From Symbiodinium natans (lineage: Eukaryota; Sar; Dinophyceae; Suessiales; Symbiodiniaceae): 64,000 nt of DNA. Below are positions 40,641-52,065 of the stretch, one piece after another. A model generated the notes under the pieces. The model worked only from the letters and a program-made list of their open reading frames with translations, was not told the DNA's origin and searched no databases. The translations under genes and the position numbers were made by a program. Each line of letters opens with the position of its first letter. Positions within the stretch are counted from its first letter, which is position 1. The stretch is taken from the NCBI GenBank assembly GCA_905221605.1, contig CAJNDS010002487.1, positions 62,001 through 126,000 on the forward strand. The letters run 5' to 3'.

Positions 40641-41304
40641 TCATGCTAGGTATGCAACACTTTGTAACTACGCGTCAGAGTCAAGGTACAGGGTTCTGGA
40701 ATGAGTAGCACAGGTGAACCTTCTCGCGGCCATCAATGGAGCATCACGAACTCACCAACAAGGTTGCGAACTTGAAGCCCCAAGTCATCATCCATAGAAG
40801 CTCTAATGTGAACCCACAAAATCCTCTACCTTAAGCCCTGCACCCCTAAACTGCAGGCCCTAGATTGCGTGGGCGCACTTCTGTCACGCACTATGCCAAT
40901 CAAAGTTGACGAAGGGATGGGCCCCTGACTTTCATGAAAACTTTCTCCAAACTTTCAACTTTCGCGGGACTGTCACGCGGAGAATCCATGAACAAAATCT
41001 ACACGAACACCTGGATCCTTAGAATTTGGTTGCGCCTTCATGCGTACTGGCCCTGTTTCAACTGGATGCCTGCTGGCCAGGACAGGCAGGTCTCCACCAA
41101 TCCATGCTTTAATCAACGGGGCCTAAAGCATAGGCTCATGCTGCGCAACTGGCCCTTTCGTGGACATGCGACTGCATCGGGCAAGAAACGTTTCAACAGC
41201 ACACTATAAATTACGATAAGTCTGCACCCTATGTAAACCCCAAACCCTACTAAACCTTAAACCCACACCCTCAACCCCAAACCCGCTGGCGGTAGCAGTA
41301 GTCG

Positions 41305-41400
41305 TATAACAATATAACAATATATATGCATATATATATATATATATATATATAGATATAGATATAAATATAGATATAAATATAGATATAGATATAGTAA

Positions 41401-41433
<33 letters not shown>

Positions 41434-41455
41434 GTATATATATACACATAGTAAT
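41305..41455. repeat. AT-rich TATATA/GATATA tract
   Basis: Runs of TA and ATAGATATAAAT units; the YIYIYI-type ORFs are artefacts. Confidence 0.9.
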
Positions 41456-41592
41456 AGAGGTAGCCATGAATGAAGAGTGATAGTCATCACAGGTGATGCT
41501 GATGCAAGCACAGTCTCGGAGAGCAACTGCCGGAGAACGGGCCAGCCGCCGCCCCCCTCGGAGGCGCAGACGGCCTGGGCTCCGAAGTTGGA

Positions 41593-41698
41593 AGGTTTAG
41601 GGTTTAGGGTTTAGGGTTTAGGGTTTAGGGTTTAGGGTTTAGGGTTTAGGGTTTAGGGTTTAGGGTTTAGGGTTTAGGGCTTAGGGTTTAGGGTTTAG
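41593..41698. repeat. TTTAGGG array
   Basis: About 15 heptamers with one variant. Confidence 0.95.
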
Positions 41699-41724
41699 GC
41701 TCCCCAGGAGGACTCCGTGGAGGT

Positions 41725-41853
41725 TTGAAGGTTCATGGGCGCTGAAAAAAGTGGTGTTATAAGTAATTAGGGTAACTATACTTATTTAGAACTGGTTTAT
41801 GACCTTATTTCGTGTACTTATAACCCTGCTTCTAACTACCCATGACCTCCTAA
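41725..41853. mobile_element. Family A element
   Basis: Ends GAAGGTTCATGGGC and CTACCCATGACCTCC. The 5' exon side on minus matches the exon at 41850-42000; the 3' side is unresolved. Confidence 0.55.
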
Positions 41854-42000
41854 TAATCCCCCTCCCATGGCTTGCAACCGCACACCCCAAAACGGCCTGG
41901 AAGGCAGACAATGCCCCCAAGCAACCACGTGGAGCCCGATGTCGTCCACCAGTACACGCGCCAGGGACATGGCAGCAAGTAGGCAAATTACCAGCTGCCT
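41850..42000 (-). CDS. Unknown Cys-rich exon between family F and family A elements
   Basis: AGNLPTCCHVPGACTGGRHR, APRGCLGALSAFQAV, LGCAVASHGRGIIRR, ending AG|GTCATGG at a family A terminus. Upstream frame VHTKLVENNPWVARTEVRTS then LRALPQNPQNSDLLH (42131-42250) lies across the family F element; that junction is not resolved. Confidence 0.45.
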
Positions 42001-42008
42001 TTTCCGAT

Positions 42009-42131
42009 GTGGGGGTTTACGATCTTAGGTTGGGTACCTTATTGGGGTCCCTATGTTATAAGGGGATCCTACTCTGTGTACTTTTTGGGGATCTATATTG
42101 GGGGTTCCCCGATTTTCGTAAACCCCCATGT
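42009..42131. mobile_element. Family F element
   Basis: ATGTGGGGGTTTACGAT to TTCGTAAACCCCCATGTAG with the GGTACCTTATTGGGGTCC centre. Confidence 0.65.
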
Positions 42132-42439
42132 AGAAGATCGGAGTTTTGGGGATTTTGGGGGAGGGCTCTCAGGGAGGCATCGGCTGTCGAGGTTCTAACC
42201 TCGGTGCGGGCTACCCACGGGTTATTTTCTACGAGTTTTGTGTGAACCTTGAGGACCAAAAGAAGCTAAATTGGGTACCCCAAACTACTATTATTAATCC
42301 TTATTCGGGTATATGAATATGAACCATAAACCCTCTGAGAGTTCATTTGGTTAGGGTTTAGGGTTTAGGGTTTGTTTAGGGTTTAGGGTTTAGGTTTTAG
42401 GGTCTAGGGTTTAGGGTTCATGTAATGTGGTCCCCAAGG

Positions 42440-45400
42440 AAGGCGCAGGTTTGCTGAACCAGGACGTGGTGCCAGCGCCCTCCCTGGTGGCAGGCACTCA
42501 TGGCTGCGTTGTAGCTGACCTGGGGTGAAGCACTTGGAGGTTTACGGCCACTCAGACCCCAAGAATAAACTGCGCCTAGAAGCCCCCCTAAGTCCTCTAA
42601 GTAGGCTATAAGTAGACATCAGAATTGGGGCAATAAGTGCCCAGGAACCTCCAAGTAGGAGGGAATGAGCGCTACAGAGCATCTTGCGTTGAGGTGCAGG
42701 CCGGCGTGATTTTAAGAATCCCTTCCTAGAATTGGAACACTATTTTGGGGTTCGGGATCTCTGCCACTCCACAACCCAGAACTCGAAAGAAAGCCACCCC
42801 TCCTACACATGAGCGCCTCGTCTGCTTCGAAGGCCGGCGCGTCGTGAAGCAGCCGAAGCCCCACGAGCCACTGCGCAGCTTTCTCACCTCGAACACTTGA
42901 GACTCTGGCTTCCCCAACACCCTGCACCCAACTCCCCAAACCTCCTTGGGTTCTACCTTGGACCCCTATAAAGGTTGTACCCTTGGGCTTGGGGACCCCC
43001 TTCTCTTTAAAAGAATAGGAGGGCCATGTTCGGAGTAGATTCAGGGACACCTCAAGGGTTACAACCTTTGGGGAACCAGTCTTAACCCCTTGAAAACCTC
43101 TCAGCCCGCCTTGGGTTTAGGGTTTAGGGTTTAGGGTTGAGGGTTTAGGGTTTAGGGTTTAGGGTTTAGGGCTTAGGGTTTAGGGGGCCATGAGATCGTG
43201 GGCCCATCTTGGTCTTAAGTGAGGGTCGCGCGCCCTCAACCCCAAACTACCAACTAGAAGCCTACTTTATCTCCAAAACCCAAAACCCCAAACTGCAAAC
43301 CCTAAACCCTAAACCCTAAGCCCTTAAGCCCTTAAGCCCTTAAACCCTAAACCCTAAACCCTAAACCCTAAACCCTAAACCCTAAACCCTAAACCCTAAA
43401 CCCTAAACCGCAGCGCTCAAAACTTCCCGAGCCGAGGCACAGGAGCTTAGGCCTGCATTGAAGCCTTGGTAGCCCAGTAACCATATTACAAGAAGGGCAC
43501 CCTTTTTGGGGGGGTTTAGGGTTTAGGGTTTAGGGTTTAGGGTTTAGGGTTTAGGGTTTAGGGTTTAGGGTTTAGGGTTTAGGGTTTAGGGTTTCGGGTT
43601 TCGGGTTTAGGGTTTAGGGTTTAGGGTTTAGGGTCCAGAACCCCAAAAAAAAGGGGGTAAAGGGCACCACTGAGCTACCAAGAAGCACACGACGTCTGGG
43701 AGGGCATGGCGACTCGGGAGGGCCCAGAGAAGCTCCAGGGCCAGCCTTTCGCGGGCCCCCATGGGTCTGAAAGGATGTTGACTAGGCCCTAAACCCTAAA
43801 CCCTAAACCCTAAACCCTAAACCCTAAACCCTAAACCCTAAACCCTAAACCCTAAACCCTAAACCCTAAACCCTAAACCCTGTAAACCCTAAACCCCAAA
43901 CCCTAAACCCTAAACCCTCTAGAAGCCAAGCAGCTGCCACTGGCTTCCCTTCTCACAAGCGCTCACGGCAGCAGCGCAGCACACGGCGTCCACCTGGATG
44001 GCAGACTCCTCGCGCGCTGCGGTTTGGGGTTTAGGAGGGTTTAGGGTTTAGGGTTGAGGGTTGAGGGTTTAGGGTTTAGGGTTTAGGGTTTAGGGCTGCT
44101 GAGTGTCTTGAAAGCGGTGGAAGGGGCTTTCGAGGGACGCGTTCAACGAAGTCTGGGTAGCAAGATTATTGGAGATAAGCTCCAAGTCGGCGCGGATATT
44201 CATATCCTGGCACTTAGCATCCGAAAACTGCGAGCCTCTCGTCTTGTAGAGTCCCGAGATGACGGGGCTCTTGATGGGCTTCGCAACCCGCCGGATGTTT
44301 CGGGTGATTCACAAGGAACCAAGGAACCAACAAGACAAGGACAAGCTCGCACCTCCAGTCGTGACAAGAGCTGGAGGCCGACTTCCCACCGCCCAGCTCG
44401 CTCGCACGTGCTCAGAGCCGTGCTGAAGCTGACCGCGTCAGCGGCAACCTCCGAGGCTGGGGTCTGGTAGGTACGTGGCCCTAGGCCAGGGGGTTACAAG
44501 GGGCTTTAGTATTCTATAGGGTCTTAAGGGGTTCTGAAGGGATTCTGAGAATCGCAGTTCCTGGAAACCTCCCCCTCCCCCCCCCCCTCCCCCCCCAAAC
44601 CCCCAAAAGCCTGCGCTGTGTCCATGGCGGAGAGTAGGAAGATCGCGGCCTGCCACTGCCGTCCCTTGTGACACGCGTCGAGGGCAGCATTGAAACCTGG
44701 GGTTTCAGGGTTTGGGGTGGAGGAAACCTGCTCTTACGGGGTCTGGGGCTATACCCACCCCACAGAGACGCAACCAAACTCATTCATCCCACTCGAACAG
44801 ACCGGGAGAACTTGTAAGCACTACCCGGCGGCCCAGCAACTGATCACGTTCGCCTGGACTCTGGCCTGGGGCATCTCCGCGAGAAGACGCAGCCCTCGTT
44901 GCCATTGCGCCGCCTTTGCACAAGTGCTGATGGCAGCGTTGAATCCGACGCGGAGACCAGCTGGGCTGGCAGATAGCACGTCCTGCAGCAAGTGAAGTCC
45001 CATCTGCCAGCGCGCCACTTCTTCGCATGCGCTGATGGCGGTGTTGACTGTAACCTCATTTGGTCGAATTCCTTCTGCTACGCTGCTGGCCAGCAAGAAG
45101 TGGGCTGACTGCCAGGCGGTGGCCTTCTGACACGCACCGACACAAGAACTCAGGGTCACCGTGTTCGGCGCCTCTGCCGCAGCGAGCTGGTGAAAAAGTC
45201 GCAGGGCTCTTTCCCACTTCCTGGCCTGGCAAACGGAGTTGTTCACATGACTCACATGCTGCCTCTGCGGATTCTGGTGTATAAAACTATTACTAAACAA
45301 CGCAGAGAAGAATGTTGCATCTCAAGGTCAAGCATCACATGCACTGATGCCCGCACCACAGCTGACCTGGTTGGGCACAGCCCTTGACGTGGGCATGGCC

Positions 45401-47261
45401 GCAAGCAGCTGCAACGCCGATGCCCACCTTGTGCCCTTCTCACAGGCAGTGATGGTCGAGTTGAAGAGGACCTCATGAGATCACACCAACCTTCCCCCCG
45501 ACAGCTGGTAAGGACCGTTCCCGCCGCCACCCTGCTCAACTGAACTCTTAGGTTGGAGGCATGATGAGACATGGAAACTGCCGAAACTATATACCCCAAA
45601 CCTACATCACATAGGCTCGACAAGACGCGAGGTCAGTCGAAAGGTCCGGAGGCTCGGCAAACAGCTGCAGCGCGCCATTCCACTGCGCTGCCCGTCCACA
45701 GGCACTTGTGGCAGTGCCAACGGCAACAAGGTTCGGTGCCAGACCTCGAAGCGGACTGTTGTTGGGATGTTCATATAGTCACAACGCCCGCCCCCATCCT
45801 CCCCACCTGTAGAGCCCATCTCCGAGAGCAGCTGCACCACGGGCCGCCACCGCCCACCTCCAAGAGCTCAAATCTCTCTCTCTCTCTCTCTATAATAGGG
45901 TCTCGGGTTTAGGGTTTAGGGTTTAATTCTCTTTTGCCCCATTCTGCACCATTCTTAGGGGTACTGTTTGAAATGATCCCTGCTATTCTGTAGTGGGCGT
46001 AACTACTGAGAAGACTAACAACAATGACCCAGAAGTCAATAAGAAGATGAATCTGGGGTGCTTGCCTACAGCCGTGCAGAGGAAGCCAAGAATTACTGTA
46101 GCATAGCAGGTGCGACATTGGGCAATTCCCGAAGAACCTAAACCCTAAAACCTAAACCACTGAACCCCCTACTCTCTCAAGAGCCTTCGCGACAGGCATT
46201 CAACGCCCCGCCAAAGCTGATGGTATCCGGTGGAGCTCGGACCCTCACCTGAATTTACGTGACTGAACCCGAAACCCTAAACCCTGAACCCGGCTGGTTC
46301 TTAGTAGCGCATGAGGAGGTACCCGATATCTCCCTACCCTGTAAGGGATTGAATGGTTAACTCATTCCCTCCTTCCCTCCTCCGAACCAGCCAGCTGAAA
46401 TTGCGTGGTTTGTTCAGAGAAAAAGTCCTGGAGAGTCTTGCAACGATCAGGGTTTCCAGATTGGAGTGGTTGTGGTACCGGTGCAGCGGTCCTACCGTCT
46501 GAGGGTCGAAGGTCCTAGGGCTACGGGTCTTGGGCTGAAGATTTCGCAAAACTCATGAGCATCGTAAACGGTCTGCAAGCCAGGTGGCTTGGGAGTCTCG
46601 GGTCTAGTAGTCTCGGGGTCGAGGATCGTTCGGATTCTAAGCTGTCACGGCCCCACAACCCCAAACCCGATACCCTAAACCCGAACCCCTCTTCAAAGCT
46701 CCACTGTCTGAAGAGAAAGGGTTTAGGGTTCATAGGGTTGAGGGTTTAGGGTTTCGGGTTGGGGTTCCGGAGGATTTTACAAGGGAGCGAGACGGAATTG
46801 CATTACAGTGTGGCATGGAGTATCAAGGCCGGTAACCCCAGCTTCGTGTGAACTCTAGGTCTTTGGAGCTGCCAAATCTCGCGCACATTCACACATATAT
46901 CATATGTAAGTATGTATTCATTATCATTGTATACATATATATATATACATATGCATGCATATTCTATTGTAGCATACTTCATGTCATGTTAAATAAATAA
47001 ATAGATGATATATACATATATGTGTATACACATACATGTTTATACACTTATGCTATGCTATGGGTTATATGACGATAATAAGGTCTGATAAGAAACATTA
47101 AACTGAAGGCCCTCCGATCCCCAAGCTTTTCGAGGGTTAGGCTCGAGGCTTAACTGTTGCCCGGCTGCCATGCTCGAGAAGAGCCACAGGGCCGTCTGCC
47201 ACTGCCCAGCCTTACCAGCGGCTGCGGCGGTTGCGTTGAAGCGTACCGTGTCGGGAAGCAC
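42440..47261 (-). CDS. Pentatricopeptide-repeat (PPR) protein gene, multi-exon
   Basis: PPR proteins are helical-repeat RNA-binding proteins that usually act in plastids or mitochondria on RNA editing, splicing or stability. Exons with clear motifs: 47155-47261 (VRFNATAAAAGKAGQWQTAL), 45807 to about 45860 (VVQLLSEMG), about 45655-45746 (ATSACGRAAQWNGALQLF), 45367-45471 (FNSTITACEKG), 44848-45225 (three and a half motifs), 44611-44696 (FNAALDACHKGRQWQAAIFL), 44353-44448 (FSTALSTCERAGRWEVGLQL), 43927-44016 (AVSACEKGSQWQ), about 42790-42930 (GEKAAQWLVGLRLL) and about 42440-42519 (VSYNAAMSACHQGGRW). Exon 45367-45471 is exactly 105 nt, one 35-residue motif, phase 0. The start and stop are not identified. 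An organelle role is inferred from the family. Confidence 0.75.
42534..42656. mobile_element. Family A element in the PPR gene
   Basis: Ends CTTGGAGGTTTACGG and CCCAGGAACCTCCAAG. It lies in the intron before the PPR exon at about 42440-42519. Confidence 0.6.
43331..43408. repeat. CCCTAAA array
   Basis: About 11 heptamers; faces the TTTAGGG array inside the family D element 100 bp away. Confidence 0.95.
43465..43682. mobile_element. Family D element split by a TTTAGGG array
   Basis: Ends CTTGGTAGCCCAGTAACC and CACTGAGCTACCAAG; the middle is replaced by about 17 TTTAGGG units (43507-43635). Confidence 0.7.
43788..43918. repeat. CCCTAAA array
   Basis: About 18 heptamers with a few variants, next to the PPR exon at 43927-44016. 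Confidence 0.95.
44848..45225 (-). CDS. Largest PPR exon (126 codons)
   Basis: Begins after acceptor CCGTTTGCCAG with ARKWERALRLFHQL and ends at donor GTGATC. Contains successive motifs: NTVTLSSCVGACQKATAWQ, NEVTVNTAISACEEVARWQ and FNAAISTCAKAAQWQRGLRL. The 378-nt length and phase 0 at both ends suit repeat shuffling. The frame carries on only seven codons past the donor before a stop. Confidence 0.8.
45900..47090. other. Long PPR-gene intron region
   Basis: Between PPR exons. Holds degenerate arrays, an inverted-repeat element at about 46292-46394 (GGCTGGTTC and GAACCAGCC ends) and AT-rich sequence at 46890-47060. No exon seen with confidence. Confidence 0.5.
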
Positions 47262-47830
47262 CTGGGACCCACTTGGAAGCAGGGATCTAGTATGGGGTCG
47301 GAAAAATTGCTAGTAGTATTCCCTTATGGTCCCTTGAGAAATACTTGAAAATAATCCCCAAAATCCTATTCCAAATAATTCAGGCCCCTATGTTAGTCTA
47401 GAAGCTTTGATGGCAGCGGAGGTGTGCTAGGGCTTTAAGCGCAGCAACATATTGATGGGCATGTCTGCCCTGCTTTTAAGGAGTAGGGTCCTACATTCAT
47501 TCGTCACTGCAGGGACCGGGCAGAAACAGCACCCTGCAGGCAAACGAACCCGGACGTCTAGAGCTGCACAGCTCACGAAATCGCATCCCGAATCCGAGAT
47601 CGATGAGCTAAACCCTAAACCCTAAACCCTAAACCCCAAAGCAGGCCCTGCTAGAGTCAAATGTAGGGCCCTGGGGCCCCCACCTGGCAGGAGGATAGAT
47701 CGCACAGCCGCTTGATGGACTCCCTCCTTGGCGACATTTAGGGTTTAGGGTTTACGGGGTGTGTGATCTCTGGGGACGAAATGAACCCTAAACGAGCTTA
47801 GGGTTCATATAACTGAATGAGGGTACATTA

Positions 47831-48188
47831 CTATATACTACTATACATTAGCATATACGTGCGGGAAAGAGTTTGCTCGACTGGGCCAAGCTCATCAATC
47901 ACACAACCGAGCGTCCATAGGTCATCCGTCCTCGGCCGCTTGGCAGGAGCTCTTCCCGACTCTGTCACCGGGTTGTCCAAGCGGCCAGTTGCAGCCAGCA
48001 GCGAGCTTGCATACATGCGTGCAAGTGAGGGTTGTCTGGAGGTCCGAGGTTCAATCACGGGGATGAGGCGCAACATCTGTGTGTCGGGTGTCAATCGGAG
48101 CTGGATGACTTCCAAGCTGAGAATGCTTTGGAATGAGGTTTCTCTGTCGAAGCAAACATTTAGACGCTCACCCCTGCTGAGCCGCTTT
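47831..48188 (-). CDS. Unknown exon with a kinase-like DLWTLGCVIDEL motif
   Basis: Open from 48188 to about 47831: RLNVCFDRETSFQSI, then MLRLIPVIEPRTS, ARMYASSLLAATG and KRPRTDDLWTLGCVIDEL. The last motif resembles protein kinase subdomain IX (DxWSLGCxxxEL), but no other kinase motif is visible and the upstream context is wrong for one, so the call is weak. It could be a 5' exon of the PPR gene or of a different gene. Confidence 0.35.
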
Positions 48189-48299
48189 TAGCCTCAACGC
48201 CTGTCTGAGCAAGTGAAGCAGTGAGGAGCCACGGCCTAATTTCCTGCAAAACTATGCTTACAGATACACCTTTATGCTAAAGCCCAAAAGCCTAAGCCC

Positions 48300-48375
48300 C
48301 ACACACTGAAACCAGCTCCCGTCCCAGAAACCCTCTCGGAGCATCAACGCCACGAGATCTTCTATGCAACTCTTC
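48300..48375 (-). CDS. Unknown exon (KSCIEDLVALML)
   Basis: After acceptor-like GAAACCAG the frame reads KSCIEDLVALMLREGFWDGS. Compact, codon-like and on the same strand as the exon at 47831-48188. No family recognised. Confidence 0.4.
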
Positions 48376-48623
48376 TGGTTTCACGCTCCAGCTACCGCGG
48401 GGGCAGTGGAGGTCAGGACCCTAAACCCTAAACCCTAAACCCGTAACCTTCTTGGGTCTTCCATCCAAGATGAATCAAGACTCATAAGGAGGCGATAGAC
48501 ATAACCCTAAACCCTAAACCCTAAACCCTAAACCCCTAAACCCCCCCCCCTAAACTCGGCCTCTGAGAAGGCTGTTGGGATCGTCAAGCTGCCTCCTGCG
48601 ACTTTGGGTTTCGTACACTACCG

Positions 48624-48722
48624 TTTGCTTGAGAACCTCCAAAAAACTCAAAACTAATAATCTCTATAGTTACCCTTATAAGGAAGAGTATATTGTTTTT
48701 GGGGGTCTGAAGCAATTGGTAG
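48624..48722. mobile_element. Family H element
   Basis: GTTTGCTTGAGAACCTCC to GGGGGTCTGAAGCAATTGG; same size and ends as 9836-9932. Confidence 0.5.
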
Positions 48723-49581
48723 TACAGGTATGGGCCCCAAGGCTTCCCACAAGCAGGGCTGTTACCCCCCCAGCTAGAGATTCTTTTTCTAAATATCTGA
48801 ATATAAATATATTCAGATTGGGGGGGTGCACGCGGGGTGCCACCCCCCCCCCCCCCCCCCCCCACAAAAAAAAATCGGAAATGCCCAAATGTGTCCCCAG
48901 CAAGCGGAGGTTGAGTTGTTCGTTGCAAAAGGCAGCTGTAGGGGCTCAAACCCATGTTGCGCTTCAGCGCTCATCCGGGGATCGGAGATTGAACAAGACC
49001 TGCTTGCCTTTGCGCCCGCCCATGCTGATGCCGGGCCTGGTACTAAAAAGCCAAAGATGTCTGAGGAGAACTAAGCTTTGACAGCAGTCTGCAAAGCCCG
49101 GCCATCCATCCCCGGATCAAAGCACTGACTGACCTTTACACTGGTCCTGCGGCTACTGCCCTGAAACCGGCAGTAGAGCAAGAGCAGGGACACCAAAAGT
49201 CTCCAGCAAACCTCTCCCCCCGCCCCAAACTGCATGAAATCTGCAGGTACGTGGCGCCAAGTCATACTCAGGTCCACTGCAGTACTACCCTTCGTCAAAC
49301 CCAACCCAGTTTTGCCCACAGCTGCCGGAATGCCAAAGGGCCACCAAACTTCCAAACATCCAACCTGGTGTCCCAATCGAAACCCAGCGCCGAAATCGTA
49401 AGGCCTCAAAATCCCTACACCCCAAGCCCTAAACCCTAAACCCTAAACCCTAAACCCTGAACACCCCAAAACCCGAAACCCAAGCAGCCTGTAGACTGCT
49501 TGGGCGTCCGGGGGTTGGCGTGGACCTCGATGGGCCAAAGACGCAGATCCGTGGCGTTTTGGACTGCGTGCTGAATAGGGT

Positions 49582-50443
49582 TTAGTTTAGTGGTTTAGGG
49601 CTTGCCGATCGGGTATAGAACATCCACCCCAGTTTCAAATCTTCATTGGAGTATGTTGGAGTGCTCAGCGCGCCGCTGCTTCCACAGGACTGCGAAGGAA
49701 CCCGTCTCAAAGGTTGCTTAGTTTCCCTTGCGCTACGAAATGCCATGAGTGATTTTATTTGTGAGGGTCGGTGGAAGTGGGGCACGAAGAGAACCACTGA
49801 GCGAGTAAGCTGGGCAGTGTTATGCGCAGATTTCACTGCTAAGTATGCCTTTTTTCCCGGGTTCTTCAATCTATTTCTGTCTGTTCTTGCCCGGCACCAT
49901 GTTTCAGTTGATGTCATGAGTGGAATGCGACACGCCAAGGAGCTTGGGCTTCGGTCCGCTAGGTGGTATTTCTGTCGCCCGGCAGTGCTCTTTCCCAATG
50001 CACATAACGAGTTGGTGTCTTGGTATCTCCCGACAGTTGCATTCCCTTCAAAGTAAAGTTCGAACAAAGCCCTTTGCATCTGTCACTCCATCATGGGAGG
50101 AACTTTGTGCTTCCCAAGCAGAACAGATTTGAAGACGACCTAATTCGGTAGTTCGGCTCTACGCCTCTTGGCAAGATTCCAAAGGCACGCGAGGCCAATG
50201 GATAGAGTGGGTAAAAAGTTTTGTGGTTTAGTGGAGGACTTGTGCAATGTAAGTGTATGCTTCACGGTACACTTTTCAGCGGCAACTCGGCGAATCCAAG
50301 AAATTCGGTTCATACCCTCCAAAAAATATCTAGGTTTGGGGTTCTCAAGGAACCGTGACAAGTCAGCTATAGTGCGTGTTCTGAGTGCTGGTGAACATCG
50401 CTTCTGGAAGAGGTTGCGAAAGCGAAAGGGTTTTATGAATTAG
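49582..50443. other. Array-free segment with long open frames on both strands, strand undecided
   Basis: About 1 kb without telomere-type arrays. On +, a 136-codon frame at 49646-50056 (FICEGRWKWGTKRTTERVSW to LVSWYLPTVAFPSK) is followed by a 91-codon frame at 50168-50443. On -, a 165-codon frame covers 49582-50079. Neither matches a family I know. The + reading has more Trp, Phe and ordinary domain-like composition, but no splice or start evidence settles it. Confidence 0.35.
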
Positions 50444-50689
50444 TTTGTCCATAGGCATGTTGCTTTGATACGCGGCACGGAGAGGACGACTCTTGCATGT
50501 AGGTCTGTTTCTGCGGATGATTTTGCTTTCAACGCGCTCTCACAGTGTGCTGAGGGCTCTCAACAGTTTGTGGCAGCTTCCTTTCCCTTTATTCCCAGCA
50601 GCCGAAGGGTTGGGTTTACCCTAAACCCTAAACCCTAAACCCTAAACCCTAAACCCTAAACCCTAAACCCTATCTCTAGAGGCAGGAGG

Positions 50690-50992
50690 TCATTTGCCAC
50701 GCCGTAAGCCGGAACGGAACGGAACTTGATCATCCTTGGCTTGCTGGCTGTTGGGTTTGCACAGCTGGGTTAATAGCCCCAAAACATGCACCCGAGTGCG
50801 CTGGAGAGTTTCAAAGCAGCTCAAATGCTCCAGAACCCAAGCCATGATAACAAAGATTGCGAGCAACGCTGCTCGAAATCTTTCAAAGTCCACAAACTGA
50901 GTTCTTAAACAAGCCCTGATGAATGCACTGAAGCACATGATGTCATGCATTAGGGGCATCCCCCGTGGGCTGACCCGACGCCCTAAACCCAA
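50690..50992 (-). CDS. Unknown hydrophobic-helix exon, 100 codons
   Basis: Open frame ending in a stop: FSAFIRACLRTQFVDFERF, then ALLAIFVIMAWVLEHL, then QRTRVHVLGLLTQL and a Lys/Arg-rich end. One possible membrane helix. A GGGTCAG acceptor-like site lies just upstream, next to a telomere-type repeat. Not recognised. Confidence 0.45.
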   Translation of the reverse strand: MGLGRRVSPRGMPLMHDIMCFSAFIRACLRTQFVDFERFRAALLAIFVIMAWVLEHLSCFETLQRTRVHVLGLLTQLCKPNSQQAKDDQVPFRSGLRRGK

Positions 50993-51321
50993 ATTTCAGG
51001 GGCTCTCCAAGGTCCCGCGCCACCACGGTGGGGTCGCGGCGGGACCTGTTGCCTGGCACCAGAAGCCCAAGCACAAAGCCACACGTGTATACTAAACGTG
51101 TATATTACGCATGCATACATCGGTATAAATCACTGCTCCAACAACTGATTATGAGATGCAAAAGACGATGTGGCCAAGTAGGTATCTTCTTGCGGGGGCT
51201 CATCTTCGAATGGTAAACCCTAAACCCTAAACCCTAAACCCAAAACCCAAAACCCAAAACCCAAAACCCTAAACCCTAAACCCTAAACCCTAACCTAAAC
51301 CCTAAACCCTTTTCTTAAAGA

Positions 51322-51415
51322 AACCCAGGAACAACTGCCATCTGCATGGAATCGCAAGCCTCCAACGTCGCTGGCATCCTCGGCAGCAGGGCAAAGCAAC
51401 TCCAGAAGGGCATCT
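51322..51415 (-). CDS. Unknown exon (DALLELLCPAAEDASDVGG)
   Basis: Clean frame DALLELLCPAAEDASDVGG then LRFHADGSCSW, followed by a GTTTC donor. Acidic, helical composition. CCCTAAA arrays flank it on both sides. Confidence 0.5.
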
Positions 51416-51519
51416 TTTGTAGGGTTTAGGGTTTAGGGTTTAGGGTTTAGGGTTTAGGGTTTAGGGTTTAGGGCTTAGGCTTTAGGGTCTAGGCTTTAGG
51501 GATTAGGGTTTGGGGCCTT

Positions 51520-51640
51520 TGCTCAGAAAAGAAAGAAACGAGCTCTGAAAGTTTCACGGGAATTGGACGTAGACTTGACAACTCGATGCTTGCTTGCTTG
51601 GACAGGATAACTTGCTGGGATGGCGTGCTTCTATGAGTTC
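51520..51640 (-). CDS. Unknown exon (STPSQQVILSKQASIELSS)
   Basis: Frame STPSQQVILSKQASIELSS then LRPIPVKLSEL is open across the island between two arrays. No domain recognised; splice sites not fixed. Confidence 0.4.
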
Positions 51641-51981
51641 GCATAAACCCTAAACCCTAAACCCTAAACCCTCAACCCTAAACCCTGAATCCTAAACCCT
51701 AAACCCTAAACCCTGAATCCTAAACCCTAAACCCTAAAAGCCTAAAACCCTAAGAGCCACCTCGCCACTTGGGAGCTTAGGCTCGGGGGGTTGATGAAGC
51801 ATGGCTGTGAACAAGACCTCATGGCCCTAAAAAAAAACATATTAAAAAAAAAACACATGTAACACTTGAGATGAGCTGATCAAGCCCTCTCGGGCGCAGG
51901 CACTGTCGCTCATAGGGCCTTGGGGGCCCGTCAGGCTGCTACAGGTGTTTACGGCTTTTGGGAGTTTAGGGCTTCTCGGGC

Positions 51982-52065
51982 TCATGCCGCCAGGGCGTTC
52001 AGATGGATGCTTATACCGATGCTGTGAAAGGTCGCAGGCTCCATCATCTCTTCTGACACTGCTTG
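51982..52065 (-). CDS. Terminal exon of an unknown gene
   Basis: After acceptor GGGGCCTTTCAG, 28 codons in phase 0 end with TGA: QAVSEEMMEPATFHS, then IGISIHLNALAA. Good acceptor with a pyrimidine tract and exact phase. Likely the 3' end of the gene whose exons lie at 52.6-53.2 kb. Confidence 0.55.
   Translation of the reverse strand, partial: QAVSEEMMEPATFHSIGISIHLNALAA

Noticed and set aside
41204-41526. YIYIYI-type ORFs
   Set aside because: Translation of TA repeats.
47831-48115. Protein kinase gene
   Set aside because: Only one motif resembles a kinase; no lysine, HRD or DFG motif nearby.
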